In this document: positions 16,080 through 25,774 of the stretch, one piece after another
Layout: every line of letters begins with the position of its first letter
Position numbering within the stretch: the first letter of the stretch is position 1
From: Tsuneonella sediminis
GTDB lineage: Bacteria; Pseudomonadota; Alphaproteobacteria; Sphingomonadales; Sphingomonadaceae
Direction of reading: 5' to 3'
NCBI RefSeq assembly: GCF_051912845.1
Contig: NZ_JBNCBU010000001.1
Location: forward strand, 1,736,001-1,800,000
DNA length: 64,000 nt
The notes under the pieces: model-generated
Seen by the model: the letters and a program-made list of their open reading frames with translations, nothing else
Told to the model about the DNA's origin: nothing
Databases searched by the model: none
Position numbers and translations under genes: made by a program

Positions 16080-17048
16080 ATGGATCGGGCGACCGACGGC
16101 GCCGCGTGGCGCAGCGACCGCGAGACCGCCGATGAATCGCTGACTGTCTCCGAGGCGATGCGGCTGTCGTACATCGCGCCGCCGCCTGATCTCCAGCCGT
16201 TCGTCACGACCTTCTTCCTGTTCCGTTGCGACGAGCAGATCATCCGGGACATTCAGCCTGCCGCGGTGGGACAGTTCCAGGTCTATCTTCGCGGCAGAGG
16301 GCAGATGCACTACCCGCACGGCCGCGCTGACCGGTCTTTCCCCGTGACCCTCCAGGGCCCGACGACCGTCGCCGCGCCGTTCGAGGTCGAGGGGCCTTTC
16401 CACGCCCTGGGGGCGGCGCTCTCGGCGCTGGGCTGGGCAGCGCTCACCGGCATGTCCGCAGGCAAGGCGAGGGACCGGCTGTTCGACGCAGGCGAAGTCC
16501 TCGGGCCGCAGGCCCATGCCCTGGGCGAAGCGCTGCGCGAGGCTTATGAGGCCGACCCGCGAACGGACGGCGAACCGCTGGCGGCGAGGGCGGCCGATTT
16601 CATGCGTGCGCACCTCAAGCCGGTTCCCGACGACCACAAGGCCGTGCTCGAGTGCGTTGCCGACTGGCTGGGCAGCGACCTCAACCCGCCGGTCCAGGCG
16701 CTGTACGATGCGTGCAGCTACTCGCCGCGGCAAGTTCAACGCCTCGTCACCCGATACTTCGGTTCCAGCCCCACCCATCTCGTCCGCGCCTACCGGGCAA
16801 CGCGCGTGGTCGCTCTCCTGTCGGAGCCGGGGGTGACTGAACAGCGCGTCGCCGAATTGACCGACGCATTCTACGACCAGTCGCACATGATCCGCGAGAT
16901 CCGCGAGTTCATCGGACGGACCCCGACGCAGATCTTCGCCGAGGACGAGACGATCCTGCGCACGCTCGTCGACGTCCGCAATTTTCGCGAGATCAAGCCC
17001 AACGTGGCCCCCCTCCCACCGCTTGAAAGCGGGGATGCCGACGCCTAG
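16080..17048 (+). CDS. AraC-family transcriptional regulator
   Basis: 322 residues. The N-terminal part resembles DUF6597-type sensor regions of AraC regulators (SYIAPPPDLQPFVTTFFLF, AAVGQFQVYLRG). The C-terminal two-helix-turn-helix domain (about 200-290) shows YSPRQVQRLVTRYFGSSPTH and FYDQSHMIREIREFIGRTP. ATG 16080 has the SD AGGGG seven bases upstream; an earlier in-frame ATG at 16032 lacks one. The inducer is unknown. It precedes the suf operon but is separated from it by a 32-bp operator-containing gap. Confidence 0.88.
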   Translation: MDRATDGAAWRSDRETADESLTVSEAMRLSYIAPPPDLQPFVTTFFLFRCDEQIIRDIQPAAVGQFQVYLRGRGQMHYPHGRADRSFPVTLQGPTTVAAPFEVEGPFHALGAALSALGWAALTGMSAGKARDRLFDAGEVLGPQAHALGEALREAYEADPRTDGEPLAARAADFMRAHLKPVPDDHKAVLECVADWLGSDLNPPVQALYDACSYSPRQVQRLVTRYFGSSPTHLVRAYRATRVVALLSEPGVTEQRVAELTDAFYDQSHMIREIREFIGRTPTQIFAEDETILRTLVDVRNFREIKPNVAPLPPLESGDADA

Positions 17049-17051
17049 GTG

Positions 17052-17078
17052 CAATTCGGAGCGAATCATTCCGAATTG
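17052..17078. promoter_or_regulatory. Perfect 9-9-9 inverted repeat before the suf regulator
   Basis: CAATTCGGA (17052-17060), a 9-nt spacer, and TCCGAATTG (17070-17078) form a perfect dyad that ends two bases before the Rrf2 ATG. The position suits autoregulation of the suf operon by its own Rrf2 protein. The dyad occupies the place where an SD would be, so the regulator mRNA may be leaderless. Confidence 0.6.
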
Positions 17079-17080
17079 AC

Positions 17081-17493
17081 ATGAGACTTTCGAACCTCGC
17101 CGATTATGCCGTCGTCACGATGAGCGCCGCGGCCCGCCATTGCGGCGGAGGGCGGACGAGTGCGGGCGAACTGGCCGCCGAAACCGGCCTGCCCGCCCCG
17201 ACCGTGGCGAAAGTGGTCAGCAAGCTGACCGCCGCCGGCCTGCTGCGATCGGTTCGCGGAGCGCACGGCGGGTTGCAGCTGGCTCGTCCCGCTGCCGCGA
17301 TCAGCCTCGCCGACATCGTCGAGGCGGTCGAGGGACCCATCGCGCTTGCCGCGTGCATCGAGGGCGAGTGCGCGGTGGATCACGATTGCCGCGTGCGCCC
17401 GCACTGGCCGCTCGTCAACGAAACGCTAAGGGGTGCGCTGGCCGGGGTGCCGCTTACCCGCCTTGCCCAGGATTATCGACCGGAGATACCCGC

Positions 17494-17497
<4 letters not shown>
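17081..17497 (+). CDS. Rrf2-family regulator of the suf operon
   Basis: 138 residues. N-terminal winged helix (RLSNLADYAVVTMSAAARHC, then GLPAPTVAKVVSKLTAAGLL and RGAHGGLQLARP). The C-terminal part has the three cysteines C116, C121 and C127 or thereabouts in ACIEGECAVDHDC, as in IscR-like proteins that bind a Fe-S cluster. The family (TIGR02944 type) regulates SUF assembly genes. It is the first gene of the operon and overlaps sufB by GTGA. No SD is visible before ATG 17081. Confidence 0.92.
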
Positions 17498-18980
<1,483 letters not shown>

Positions 18981-18984
<4 letters not shown>

Positions 18985-19532
18985 CCGACCGCAAGACCCT
19001 CCAGCTCCGCTCGCCCGACGAGACCGCCGACGCCGCGCCCGCGATCAGGAAGAAGGGGCGCGGATGGGAGATTTCAGAAAAGCGGCTCGATGCGCTGCAC
19101 GACATGGCGCGCGAGAAGCGGCGGCATTCGACCCCCGCGCACAAGGCGCTCGCGGAGAAATTCGCCAAGGCCGACCTCGGCAAGTGGAAGTTCACCCGCC
19201 ACGCGGTGATCGGCAGCGCGATCGTCGATTTCGCGAGCACAAACCTCGGGCTGGCGATCATGATCGACGAGGAGGACGCCGATCCCGCGCTCGCCACCCG
19301 GCGCGACAGGAGCCTCGAGGCGGTCGGCATCAAGGTGATGCGGATCGCCGCCGCCGACGTGCTCGAAGACATGGACGCCGTTCTGGCCCGCATCACCGAC
19401 GAGATGCGTATGCGTATCGCCGACAAGAAGTCCGCCGCGCGCAAGCACGCCGCGGAAAACCCCAATCAGCACTACGAGCGGAAGCCGAACGACCGGTCAG
19501 GCCGCAGGAACACGCATGCTCAAGATCGATAA
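18981..19532 (+). CDS. DUF559-type endonuclease-fold protein inside suf operon
   Basis: 183 residues, very basic. The middle segment (KKGRGWEISEKRLDALHDMAR, FAKADLGKWKFTRHAVIGS, AIVDFASTNLGLAIMIDEED) follows the DUF559/Vsr-like restriction-endonuclease-fold pattern, with acidic residues after the beta strands. It lies between sufB and sufC, overlapping both (4 bp and 17 bp). Catalytic competence cannot be judged. The location suggests co-regulation with Fe-S assembly rather than mobile DNA. Confidence 0.75.
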
Positions 19533-20262
19533 CCTTCACGCCACCGTCGGCGACACCGAGATCCTGCGCGGCCTCACGCTCGAGGTTGGCGCGGGCGAGG
19601 TGCACGCGATCATGGGCCCCAACGGTGCGGGCAAATCGACGCTCGCCTACGTTCTCGGCGGCCGTCCGGGCTACGAGGTGACGGCAGGCTCTGTCACTTT
19701 CGACGGACAGGACATGCTGGCGCTCGAGCCGCACGAGCGCGCCGCGGCGGGACTGTTCCTCGGCTTCCAGTACCCGGTCGAGATCCCCGGCGTCTCGAAC
19801 GTCCAGTTCCTGCGCGAGGCGCTAAATGCGCAGCGCGCGGCGCGCGGGGAAGCGCCGCTTACCGGCGGCGAGTTCCTCAAGCTGGCAAAGGAGAAGGCGG
19901 GCCTGCTGCGCATGGACATGGACATGCTCAAGCGCGCGGTGAACGTCGGCTTCTCGGGCGGCGAGAAGAAACGGGCGGAAATGGTCCACATGGGCATCCT
20001 CGATCCCAGGCTGGCGGTGCTCGACGAAACCGATTCGGGTCTCGACATCGACGCGCTCAAGGTCGTGGGCGAGGGGATCAATTCGATCATGCGCGCGCCG
20101 GACAAGGCGGTGCTGCTGATCACCCATTACCAGCGCCTGCTCGACTACGTGCAGCCCGACCGGGTGCACATCCTGTCGAAAGGCCGGATCGTGAAATCGG
20201 GCGGTCCCGAACTTGCACTCGAGCTCGAGCGCGAAGGCTACGAAGCGGCGGTGGCGGCGTGA
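19516..20262 (+). CDS. sufC: Fe-S cluster assembly ATPase SufC
   Basis: 248-residue ABC-type ATPase. Walker A GPNGAGKST, Q-loop LGFQYPVEIPG, signature FSGGEKKRAE, Walker B LAVLDETDSGLD and the switch His in LLITHYQRLLD. SufC powers the SufBC2D scaffold. It overlaps the preceding DUF559 gene by 17 bp and the next gene by GTGA. Confidence 0.97.
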   Translation: MLKIDNLHATVGDTEILRGLTLEVGAGEVHAIMGPNGAGKSTLAYVLGGRPGYEVTAGSVTFDGQDMLALEPHERAAAGLFLGFQYPVEIPGVSNVQFLREALNAQRAARGEAPLTGGEFLKLAKEKAGLLRMDMDMLKRAVNVGFSGGEKKRAEMVHMGILDPRLAVLDETDSGLDIDALKVVGEGINSIMRAPDKAVLLITHYQRLLDYVQPDRVHILSKGRIVKSGGPELALELEREGYEAAVAA

Positions 20263-20684
20263 CGGGCTGGCTCGCCCATGCATTGCTGATCATGGCCCAG
20301 GCCGCGCCCGCCGGCGCCCCTGCCGACGTCGATCGCGCCAAGATCGATCCCCGTGTCGCCGCGCAGGTGCCGAAGATCGCCGACAAGCTGCGCGAATGGC
20401 GCGGCGGCTGGGGTGCGGTGGGCGACAAGCTCGCCTGCAAGACCGTGAAATCCTCGGGCGATGAGGAAATCGACGCGATCGGCTGCTACGCCACTCTGTC
20501 GTGCATCAAGCCGGCCTATCCCGAACTGAAGGCGATCGCCGACGGCAAGGGGACCGAGGACGAGAAGAAGGCGAAGATGCGCGTCAAGCTCGACGGCTTG
20601 CAAACCTGCATGACGCAATATCGCGGACAGGGCATCGCCGCGCTCGCGCTGAAGCGAAGCGGAACGGGGGGAGCGGGCAAATGA
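20259..20684 (+). CDS. Hypothetical exported protein within suf operon
   Basis: 141 residues, GTG start overlapping the sufC stop. A short hydrophobic N-terminus ending MAQAAPAGAPA looks like a signal peptide with cleavage after the AQA region. The mature part has four cysteines (KLACKTVK, AIGCYAT, LSCIKPAYP, LQTCMTQYR), an even number compatible with disulfides if exported. I do not recognise a family. Fully embedded between sufC and sufD with 4-bp overlaps at both ends. Confidence 0.65.
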   Translation: MTGWLAHALLIMAQAAPAGAPADVDRAKIDPRVAAQVPKIADKLREWRGGWGAVGDKLACKTVKSSGDEEIDAIGCYATLSCIKPAYPELKAIADGKGTEDEKKAKMRVKLDGLQTCMTQYRGQGIAALALKRSGTGGAGK

Positions 20685-21424
20685 GCCTCGACACGCTCCC
20701 GACGGTTCGCGACGAGCAGTGGCGCTACGCCGATCCGGCGGCGCTCGAAACGGTCACACGGGCCGATCTCGATGCCTGGCACGAAGCGACGCTGGCGCCC
20801 GGCGAGACGCGCGCGAAGGATCTGATCCTTGGCGATGCGCACGCCGGCATTCACCGCGTTCGGCTCGATGTCGGCGCCGGCGCGCGGGCGGAAGTGTTCG
20901 CGGTGCTGTCGGCCCACGCCTACACCCGCCTCGAGGTCGAGGTCACGCTGCGCGAGGGCGCGCACTTCGAACTCGGCGGCGTGACCATCGGCGGCGGCGC
21001 GGCGACCCGCGAGATCGTCACACGGGTGACCCATGCCGAGCCCCTGGCGACGAGCAACCAGGTCGTGCGCGCCGTCCACTGGGGTACAGCGACGGGCAAT
21101 TTCCTCGGCCGGATCGCGGTGGTGCGGGACGCGCAGAAAACCGACGCGGCGCAAAGCTTCAAGGGCCTGCTGCTCGAACGCGGGGCGAGCGCGAATGCGA
21201 AGCCCGAACTCGAGATTTTTGCCGACGACGTGAAATGCGCCCACGGCGCCGCGATCGGCCAGATGGACGAGGCTGCGCGGTTCTACATGGCCAGCCGGGG
21301 GCTGCCCCCCGAGACCGCGCGGGCGCTGCTCGTGCGGGCGTTCGTCGCCGATGCCTTCGCCGCGCACGGCGAGCCGGACGCGCTGCTCGAGGCCGCGCTG
21401 TCGCCGCTGGAGGCGCGGGCGTGA
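20681..21424 (+). CDS. sufD: Fe-S cluster assembly protein SufD
   Basis: 247 residues, shorter than E. coli SufD (423) because the N-terminal half is reduced. The C-terminal beta-helix core is present: LEVEVTLREGAHFELGG, SFKGLLLERGASANAKPEL, FADDVKCAHGAAIGQMD (conserved Cys-Ala-His) and FYMASRGLPPETARALLV. Partner of SufB and SufC. Overlaps both neighbours by 4 bp. Confidence 0.93.
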   Translation: MSLDTLPTVRDEQWRYADPAALETVTRADLDAWHEATLAPGETRAKDLILGDAHAGIHRVRLDVGAGARAEVFAVLSAHAYTRLEVEVTLREGAHFELGGVTIGGGAATREIVTRVTHAEPLATSNQVVRAVHWGTATGNFLGRIAVVRDAQKTDAAQSFKGLLLERGASANAKPELEIFADDVKCAHGAAIGQMDEAARFYMASRGLPPETARALLVRAFVADAFAAHGEPDALLEAALSPLEARA

Positions 21425-22608
21425 ACCAGATGACCGCCATCGACCGCAGAAGCGAGTTTCCCGGCCTCAGGACCGCGACCGGGGCGGCGTGGCACTACCT
21501 CGATACCGCGGCCACCGCGCACAAGCCGCAGGGCGTGATAGACGCGGTGACGCGCGCCATGGGAACCGACTACGCGACGGTTCATCGCGGGGTCTACGGC
21601 CGCTCGGCGCAGATGACGCTCGGCTACGAGGCTGCGCGACGGCGGGTCGCGGCGTTCATCGGCGGCGCGGAGGACGAGATCGTCTTCACCCGCGGCGCGA
21701 CCGAGGCGATCAACCTCGTCGCCCAGGCGTATCCGGACAAGCGCCGGGTGCTGCTCTCGACGCTCGAGCATCACTCGAACATCGTGCCCTGGCAGCTTGC
21801 CGGGTGGCAGGTCGACGTCTGCCCGCTGACTCCTGACGGCACGATCGATCTCGATGCGGCGGCTGGAATGCTGACCCGCGACCACGCGATGGTCGCCTTC
21901 GCCCACGTGTCGAACGTGCTCGGCTCCCAGCTCGACGTCGCCCGCGCGGCGGATATCGCCCATGCCGTCGGCGCGAAGCTTCTCGTCGACGGGTGCCAGG
22001 CCGCGGCGCGGATGCCGGTCGACGTCTGCGCGTTGGGCTGCGACTTCTATGCCTTCAGCGCGCACAAGCTCTACGGGCCGACCGGGGTCGGTGCGCTCTG
22101 GGGCCGCCGGGACCTGCTCGCGGCGATGCCGCCCTGGCAGGGCGGCGGTGCAATGATCGAGCGGGTGACTTTCGAAGGCACGACCTATGCCCCGCCGCCG
22201 CAGCGGTTCGAGGCGGGAACTCCTGCCATCGTCGAGGCGATCGGCTTCGCTGCCGCCTGCGATTACGTCGAAGCGATCGGGCGCGAGACGATCGCGCGCC
22301 ACGAGGCCGGGCTCGTGCGTTCGCTGCGCGATGCGCTGCGACCGATGAACGACATGACGCTCTTCGGGCCAGAGGACAGCGCCGGCATCGTCAGCTTTGC
22401 CATGCAGGGCGTGCATCCCCACGACCTCGGCACGATCCTCGACGAAGAGGACGTCGCGATCCGCGCAGGCCATCATTGCGCGCAGCCGCTGATGGACCAC
22501 CTCGGCGTTCCCGCCACGGCGCGGGCCAGCTTCGGGCTTTACAGTTCGCAGGACGACATCGACGCGCTGGTCCACGGGATCGAGCGCGCCAGAAGGATTT
22601 TCTCATGA
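21421..22608 (+). CDS. sufS: Cysteine desulfurase SufS
   Basis: 395 residues, class-V PLP aminotransferase. The PLP lysine is in FSAHKLYGPTG, the catalytic Cys in RAGHHCAQPLM, and LDTAATAHKPQ and TLEHHSNIVPW are family blocks. It moves sulfur from cysteine to the SUF scaffold. GTG 21421 overlaps the sufD stop; ATG 21430 is an alternative. No SufE is present in the window. Confidence 0.96.
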   Translation: MNQMTAIDRRSEFPGLRTATGAAWHYLDTAATAHKPQGVIDAVTRAMGTDYATVHRGVYGRSAQMTLGYEAARRRVAAFIGGAEDEIVFTRGATEAINLVAQAYPDKRRVLLSTLEHHSNIVPWQLAGWQVDVCPLTPDGTIDLDAAAGMLTRDHAMVAFAHVSNVLGSQLDVARAADIAHAVGAKLLVDGCQAAARMPVDVCALGCDFYAFSAHKLYGPTGVGALWGRRDLLAAMPPWQGGGAMIERVTFEGTTYAPPPQRFEAGTPAIVEAIGFAAACDYVEAIGRETIARHEAGLVRSLRDALRPMNDMTLFGPEDSAGIVSFAMQGVHPHDLGTILDEEDVAIRAGHHCAQPLMDHLGVPATARASFGLYSSQDDIDALVHGIERARRIFS

Positions 22609-23120
22609 GCACCGACGCGCAGACCGAAAGCGGCGACACGAAGAAGACGTGGGTTGCAGCTCCGGCGCCGAACGAAGAGGTCGCAAAGCCGCCGCGCGCC
22701 CGCGTGTCCGACGCGGTCGAGGAAGAAACCCCGCGCGAAAGCTTCGAGCGCAAGCGCGATTACCTGGAGGGTTTTCTCGCCAGAAAGCCCGAGGTCGCGC
22801 ACGCCGGGGAGCCGGGCGGAGACCTCTACGAGGCGGTGATCGAGGCGCTGAAGGAGATCTACGATCCGGAAATCCCGGTGAACATCTACGACCTCGGCCT
22901 GATCTACGCAGTCGAGGTGACCGAGGACGCCGACGCCAAGGTCACGATGACGCTCACCACTCCGCACTGCCCGGTCGCCGAATCGATGCCGGGGGAGGTC
23001 GAGCTGCGCGTCGGCGCGGTGCCGGGGGTCCGCGATGCCGAAGTCGCGCTGGTGTGGGACCCGCCGTGGGGGCCCGACAGGATGACCGACGAAGCGCGCC
23101 TCGAACTGGGAATGCTGTGA
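22605..23120 (+). CDS. SUF-associated DUF59 protein (SufT/MIP18-like)
   Basis: 171 residues. The C-terminal 100 residues are the DUF59 domain, with VIEALKEIYDPEIPVNIYDLGLIY and the conserved cysteine in LTTPHCPVAESMP. The N-terminal 65 residues are polar and Glu/Lys-rich. DUF59 proteins help mature Fe-S proteins. Overlaps sufS by ATGA. Confidence 0.9.
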   Translation: MSTDAQTESGDTKKTWVAAPAPNEEVAKPPRARVSDAVEEETPRESFERKRDYLEGFLARKPEVAHAGEPGGDLYEAVIEALKEIYDPEIPVNIYDLGLIYAVEVTEDADAKVTMTLTTPHCPVAESMPGEVELRVGAVPGVRDAEVALVWDPPWGPDRMTDEARLELGML

Positions 23121-23145
23121 TGCGATCCCCATATCGGAGCCAGCC

Positions 23146-23502
23146 ATGACCGAGAGCAAGCCGAGAACGCGTCCCGCCGCCGTCGTCCTAACCCCCGCCG
23201 CCGAGGCGCGGGTTGCGGACCTCATGGCCAGGGCGCCGGCCGATGCGATCGGCGTCAAGCTGTCGACCCCGCGCCGGGGGTGTTCGGGCCTCGCCTATTC
23301 GGTCGACTACGTCAGCGAGGAAGCGAAGTTCGACGAGAAGATCGAGACGCCCGGCGGCACGTTCTACATCGACGGAGCGTCGGTGCTCTATCTCGTCGGC
23401 AGCACGATGGACTGGGTCGAGGACGATTTCACCGCCGGCTTCGTGTTCGCCAATCCCAACGCCAAGGGCGCGTGCGGCTGCGGCGAAAGTTTCATGGTCT
23501 GA
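23146..23502 (+). CDS. A-type Fe-S carrier (HesB/IscA/SufA)
   Basis: 118 residues. The three invariant cysteines are present: GCSGLAYSVDY and GACGCGESF at the C-terminus. It accepts Fe-S clusters from the SUF scaffold and hands them to apo-proteins. Last gene of the suf operon, 25 bp after the DUF59 gene. Likely equivalent of SufA. Confidence 0.93.
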   Translation: MTESKPRTRPAAVVLTPAAEARVADLMARAPADAIGVKLSTPRRGCSGLAYSVDYVSEEAKFDEKIETPGGTFYIDGASVLYLVGSTMDWVEDDFTAGFVFANPNAKGACGCGESFMV

Positions 23503-23553
23503 CAGGCTTCGGTCGCGGCGAGGAGCGCCGCCCGCGGCTGTCCTGACCCGCCG

Positions 23554-23970
23554 TTACCGCCTCAGTGCCCGGACACACGCCGCGCGGTCGACGTCGAGCC
23601 CGTCGCTGGCGCGGCGCGCATCGACGTAGGTCGCGGTGGGCTTCGCGCCGGGGCTTGGCGGGTACAGGTAAACGTCGAGCACGCACGCCTCGCCCGAGAA
23701 CTGCAACTTGCGGGCATCGCCCTCCCACACATTCAGCCGGGGCGCGCCGAACTGCCGCTGGAGCGCGGCCTCGTCGGCGCCGATCACGCCTTCGACACCG
23801 GGCAGGTTCATGATCTTCGCGGAACGGAAGCCGGCGGCGGGTGGGGGCGCTGGCCGGGTCGCCGGGACGCCCGCGACCCGGGTTGGCGCGGGGGTCGATG
23901 CAACAGGAACGGCGGTCCCCGACGCGCAGGCCGCCAGCGCTAGCGGCAGGAAAATGGCGAGGTGTTTCAC
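23554..23970 (-). CDS. Putative lipoprotein, hypothetical
   Basis: 138 residues, GTG start overlapping the upstream stop (GTGA). The signal ends LALAACAS, a good lipobox. A Pro/Ala-rich linker (about 25-48) precedes a small domain with AALQRQFGAPRLNVWEGDA and LQFSGEACVLDVYLYP, reminiscent of the SmpA/BamE-like fold, which is inference. The second part has two cysteines. It converges with the suf operon. Confidence 0.72.
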   Translation of the reverse strand: MKHLAIFLPLALAACASGTAVPVASTPAPTRVAGVPATRPAPPPAAGFRSAKIMNLPGVEGVIGADEAALQRQFGAPRLNVWEGDARKLQFSGEACVLDVYLYPPSPGAKPTATYVDARRASDGLDVDRAACVRALRR

Positions 23971-24650
23971 GTGTTCGGTTTCCGGCGATGGACGAGGTGC
24001 GTTGCCGCCGCGGCGCCCAGCACCGGGGCGAGCAGGTTGACGAACGGCACCAGCAGGAGCGCCGAAACGATCCCGCCAAGCGCGAAGCGTGTCAAGCCGG
24101 AGAGCGGTGGGCCGTCGCCGGGATCTGCCCGGTGGCGAAGCCAGACCATGTCCACGAGCTCGCGCCCGAGCAGCCAGCCGTTGACCGCCCAGAACAGGAT
24201 CGGCGTCCCGATCCCGGTCGCCAGCAGCACGATCGCAACCGGAAGCGCCAGAGCATTGACGATCACGACGCGCACCATCGCGCGCGCAGCGTTGCGGGCG
24301 TCCTCGGCGAACGTGAGGTCGCGCGCCTTTGCCGCCTCGGCGGGATAGTGCCGAACCTCCACCGCGCGCACCACGTCGTCGGCGAAGAACTGCAGCACCG
24401 CCAGTGCGACGATGCGAAACCCGAGCCACCCGGCAAGAACCGTGAGCACCACGGCGGCTAGTGCCGACAGTTCGGTGCTGAAGGCCACGTCGAGCGAGAC
24501 GAGCCAGCGATAGAGCGCGTAAAGGCCCGCGCCGCCCGCCACGAGGACGATCGCCAGCGTCACCGCGATGCTCTTGGCGAGCACCGCGAGCACGCGGCGG
24601 TCGCCGAGCTGGCCAAGTGCGAGCGCAAAGGCATGGGCGACCCGGGTCAT
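23967..24650 (-). CDS. EI24-domain (CysZ-like) membrane protein
   Basis: 227 residues with about five to six TM helices. The block RNAARAMVRVVIVNALALP and VNGWLLGRELVDMVWLRH are typical of bacterial EI24/CysZ proteins. CysZ is a sulfate transporter in enterobacteria; for this divergent relative the substrate is unknown. ATG 24650 is preferred; an upstream in-frame start at 24692 would add 14 residues. The downstream lipoprotein gene is coupled. Confidence 0.82.
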   Translation of the reverse strand: MTRVAHAFALALGQLGDRRVLAVLAKSIAVTLAIVLVAGGAGLYALYRWLVSLDVAFSTELSALAAVVLTVLAGWLGFRIVALAVLQFFADDVVRAVEVRHYPAEAAKARDLTFAEDARNAARAMVRVVIVNALALPVAIVLLATGIGTPILFWAVNGWLLGRELVDMVWLRHRADPGDGPPLSGLTRFALGGIVSALLLVPFVNLLAPVLGAAAATHLVHRRKPNT

Positions 24651-24769
24651 GTCCCTTTCAGCCCTAGCGCCTCGTTGCCTGAGGGCAACCACCTCCTGCC
24701 GCTTGGCCTCGGGCGCGCAAGCCGCTAGGCGCGCCGGGATTTTCGACTTCGCAACCCAAGGATACCCGA

Positions 24770-25774
24770 GTGACCGATACCCGCACCGAGACGCGTTACG
24801 ATGTCATCGCGATCGGCAACGCCATCGTCGACGTGATGGCCGCGTGCGACGACGCGACGATCGAGCGGCTCGCGCTCAACAAGGGCGGGATGACTCTGGT
24901 CGATGCCGAGGGCGCGGCCCGGCTCTACGACGCGATGGGGCCGGCGAAGGAAATCTCGGGCGGATCGGCGGCGAACACGCTCGCCGGGCTGGCTGCGCTC
25001 GGCGCGAAGTGCGCGTTCATCGGCCAGGTCGCCGACGACCAGTTCGGCAAGGTCTTCGCACACGACATCCGCGCCGGCGGGATCGATTTCGACACCCCCG
25101 CGCGAGACGCCGAGCCGCCGACCGCCCAGTGCCTCATCTTCGTCACCCCCGACGCGCAGCGGACGATGAACACCTTCCTCGGGGCCAGCCAGTTCCTGCC
25201 GGCCGCCGCGCTCGACGAGAGCGCGATCGCCGCGGCGAAGGTCCTCTATCTCGAAGGCTACTTGTGGGACCCGGAAGAACCGCGCGCCGCGATGCGCCGC
25301 GCGATCGCGGCCGCCCGCAATGCCGGCCGCGAGGTCGCCTTCACCCTGTCCGAGGTCTTCGTGATCGACCGCCACGGCGACGATTTCCGTGCGCTGATCG
25401 ACGAGGGCCTGATCGATATCCTGTTCGCCAACCATACGGAGCTGGCCGCGCTGACGGGCAAGAACGACCTCGACGACGGAATCGCGGCGTTGAACGGCAA
25501 GGTGCCGACGCTGGTGGTGACCTGCAGCGCCGACGGCGCGGTCGCCGTGCGCGGAGGCGAACGCGCGCGCACCGATGCCGAGCCGACCACGGTCGTCGAT
25601 ACCACCGGCGCGGGCGATCTGTTTGCCGCTGGCTTCCTCTATGGCCACGTCAACGGCGAGCCGCTCGAAACCTGCCTTCGGCGCGGTTCGCTGTGCGCTT
25701 CGGAGATCATCAGCCACTACGGTGCACGGCCCGAGGCTGACCTCAGGGCGCTGATGGCCGAGAAGCTGGACTAG
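24770..25774 (+). CDS. PfkB-family adenosine/sugar kinase
   Basis: 334 residues, GTG start. PfkB signature 1 is near SGGSAANTLAGLAALGAKC and signature 2 is DTTGAGDLFAAGFLYG, whose Asp is the catalytic base. The N-terminal VIAIGNAIVDVMA is typical of the adenosine kinase branch. It phosphorylates adenosine or a related nucleoside/sugar with ATP. Its stop codon and that of purD share a CTAG. Confidence 0.9.
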   Translation: MTDTRTETRYDVIAIGNAIVDVMAACDDATIERLALNKGGMTLVDAEGAARLYDAMGPAKEISGGSAANTLAGLAALGAKCAFIGQVADDQFGKVFAHDIRAGGIDFDTPARDAEPPTAQCLIFVTPDAQRTMNTFLGASQFLPAAALDESAIAAAKVLYLEGYLWDPEEPRAAMRRAIAAARNAGREVAFTLSEVFVIDRHGDDFRALIDEGLIDILFANHTELAALTGKNDLDDGIAALNGKVPTLVVTCSADGAVAVRGGERARTDAEPTTVVDTTGAGDLFAAGFLYGHVNGEPLETCLRRGSLCASEIISHYGARPEADLRALMAEKLD

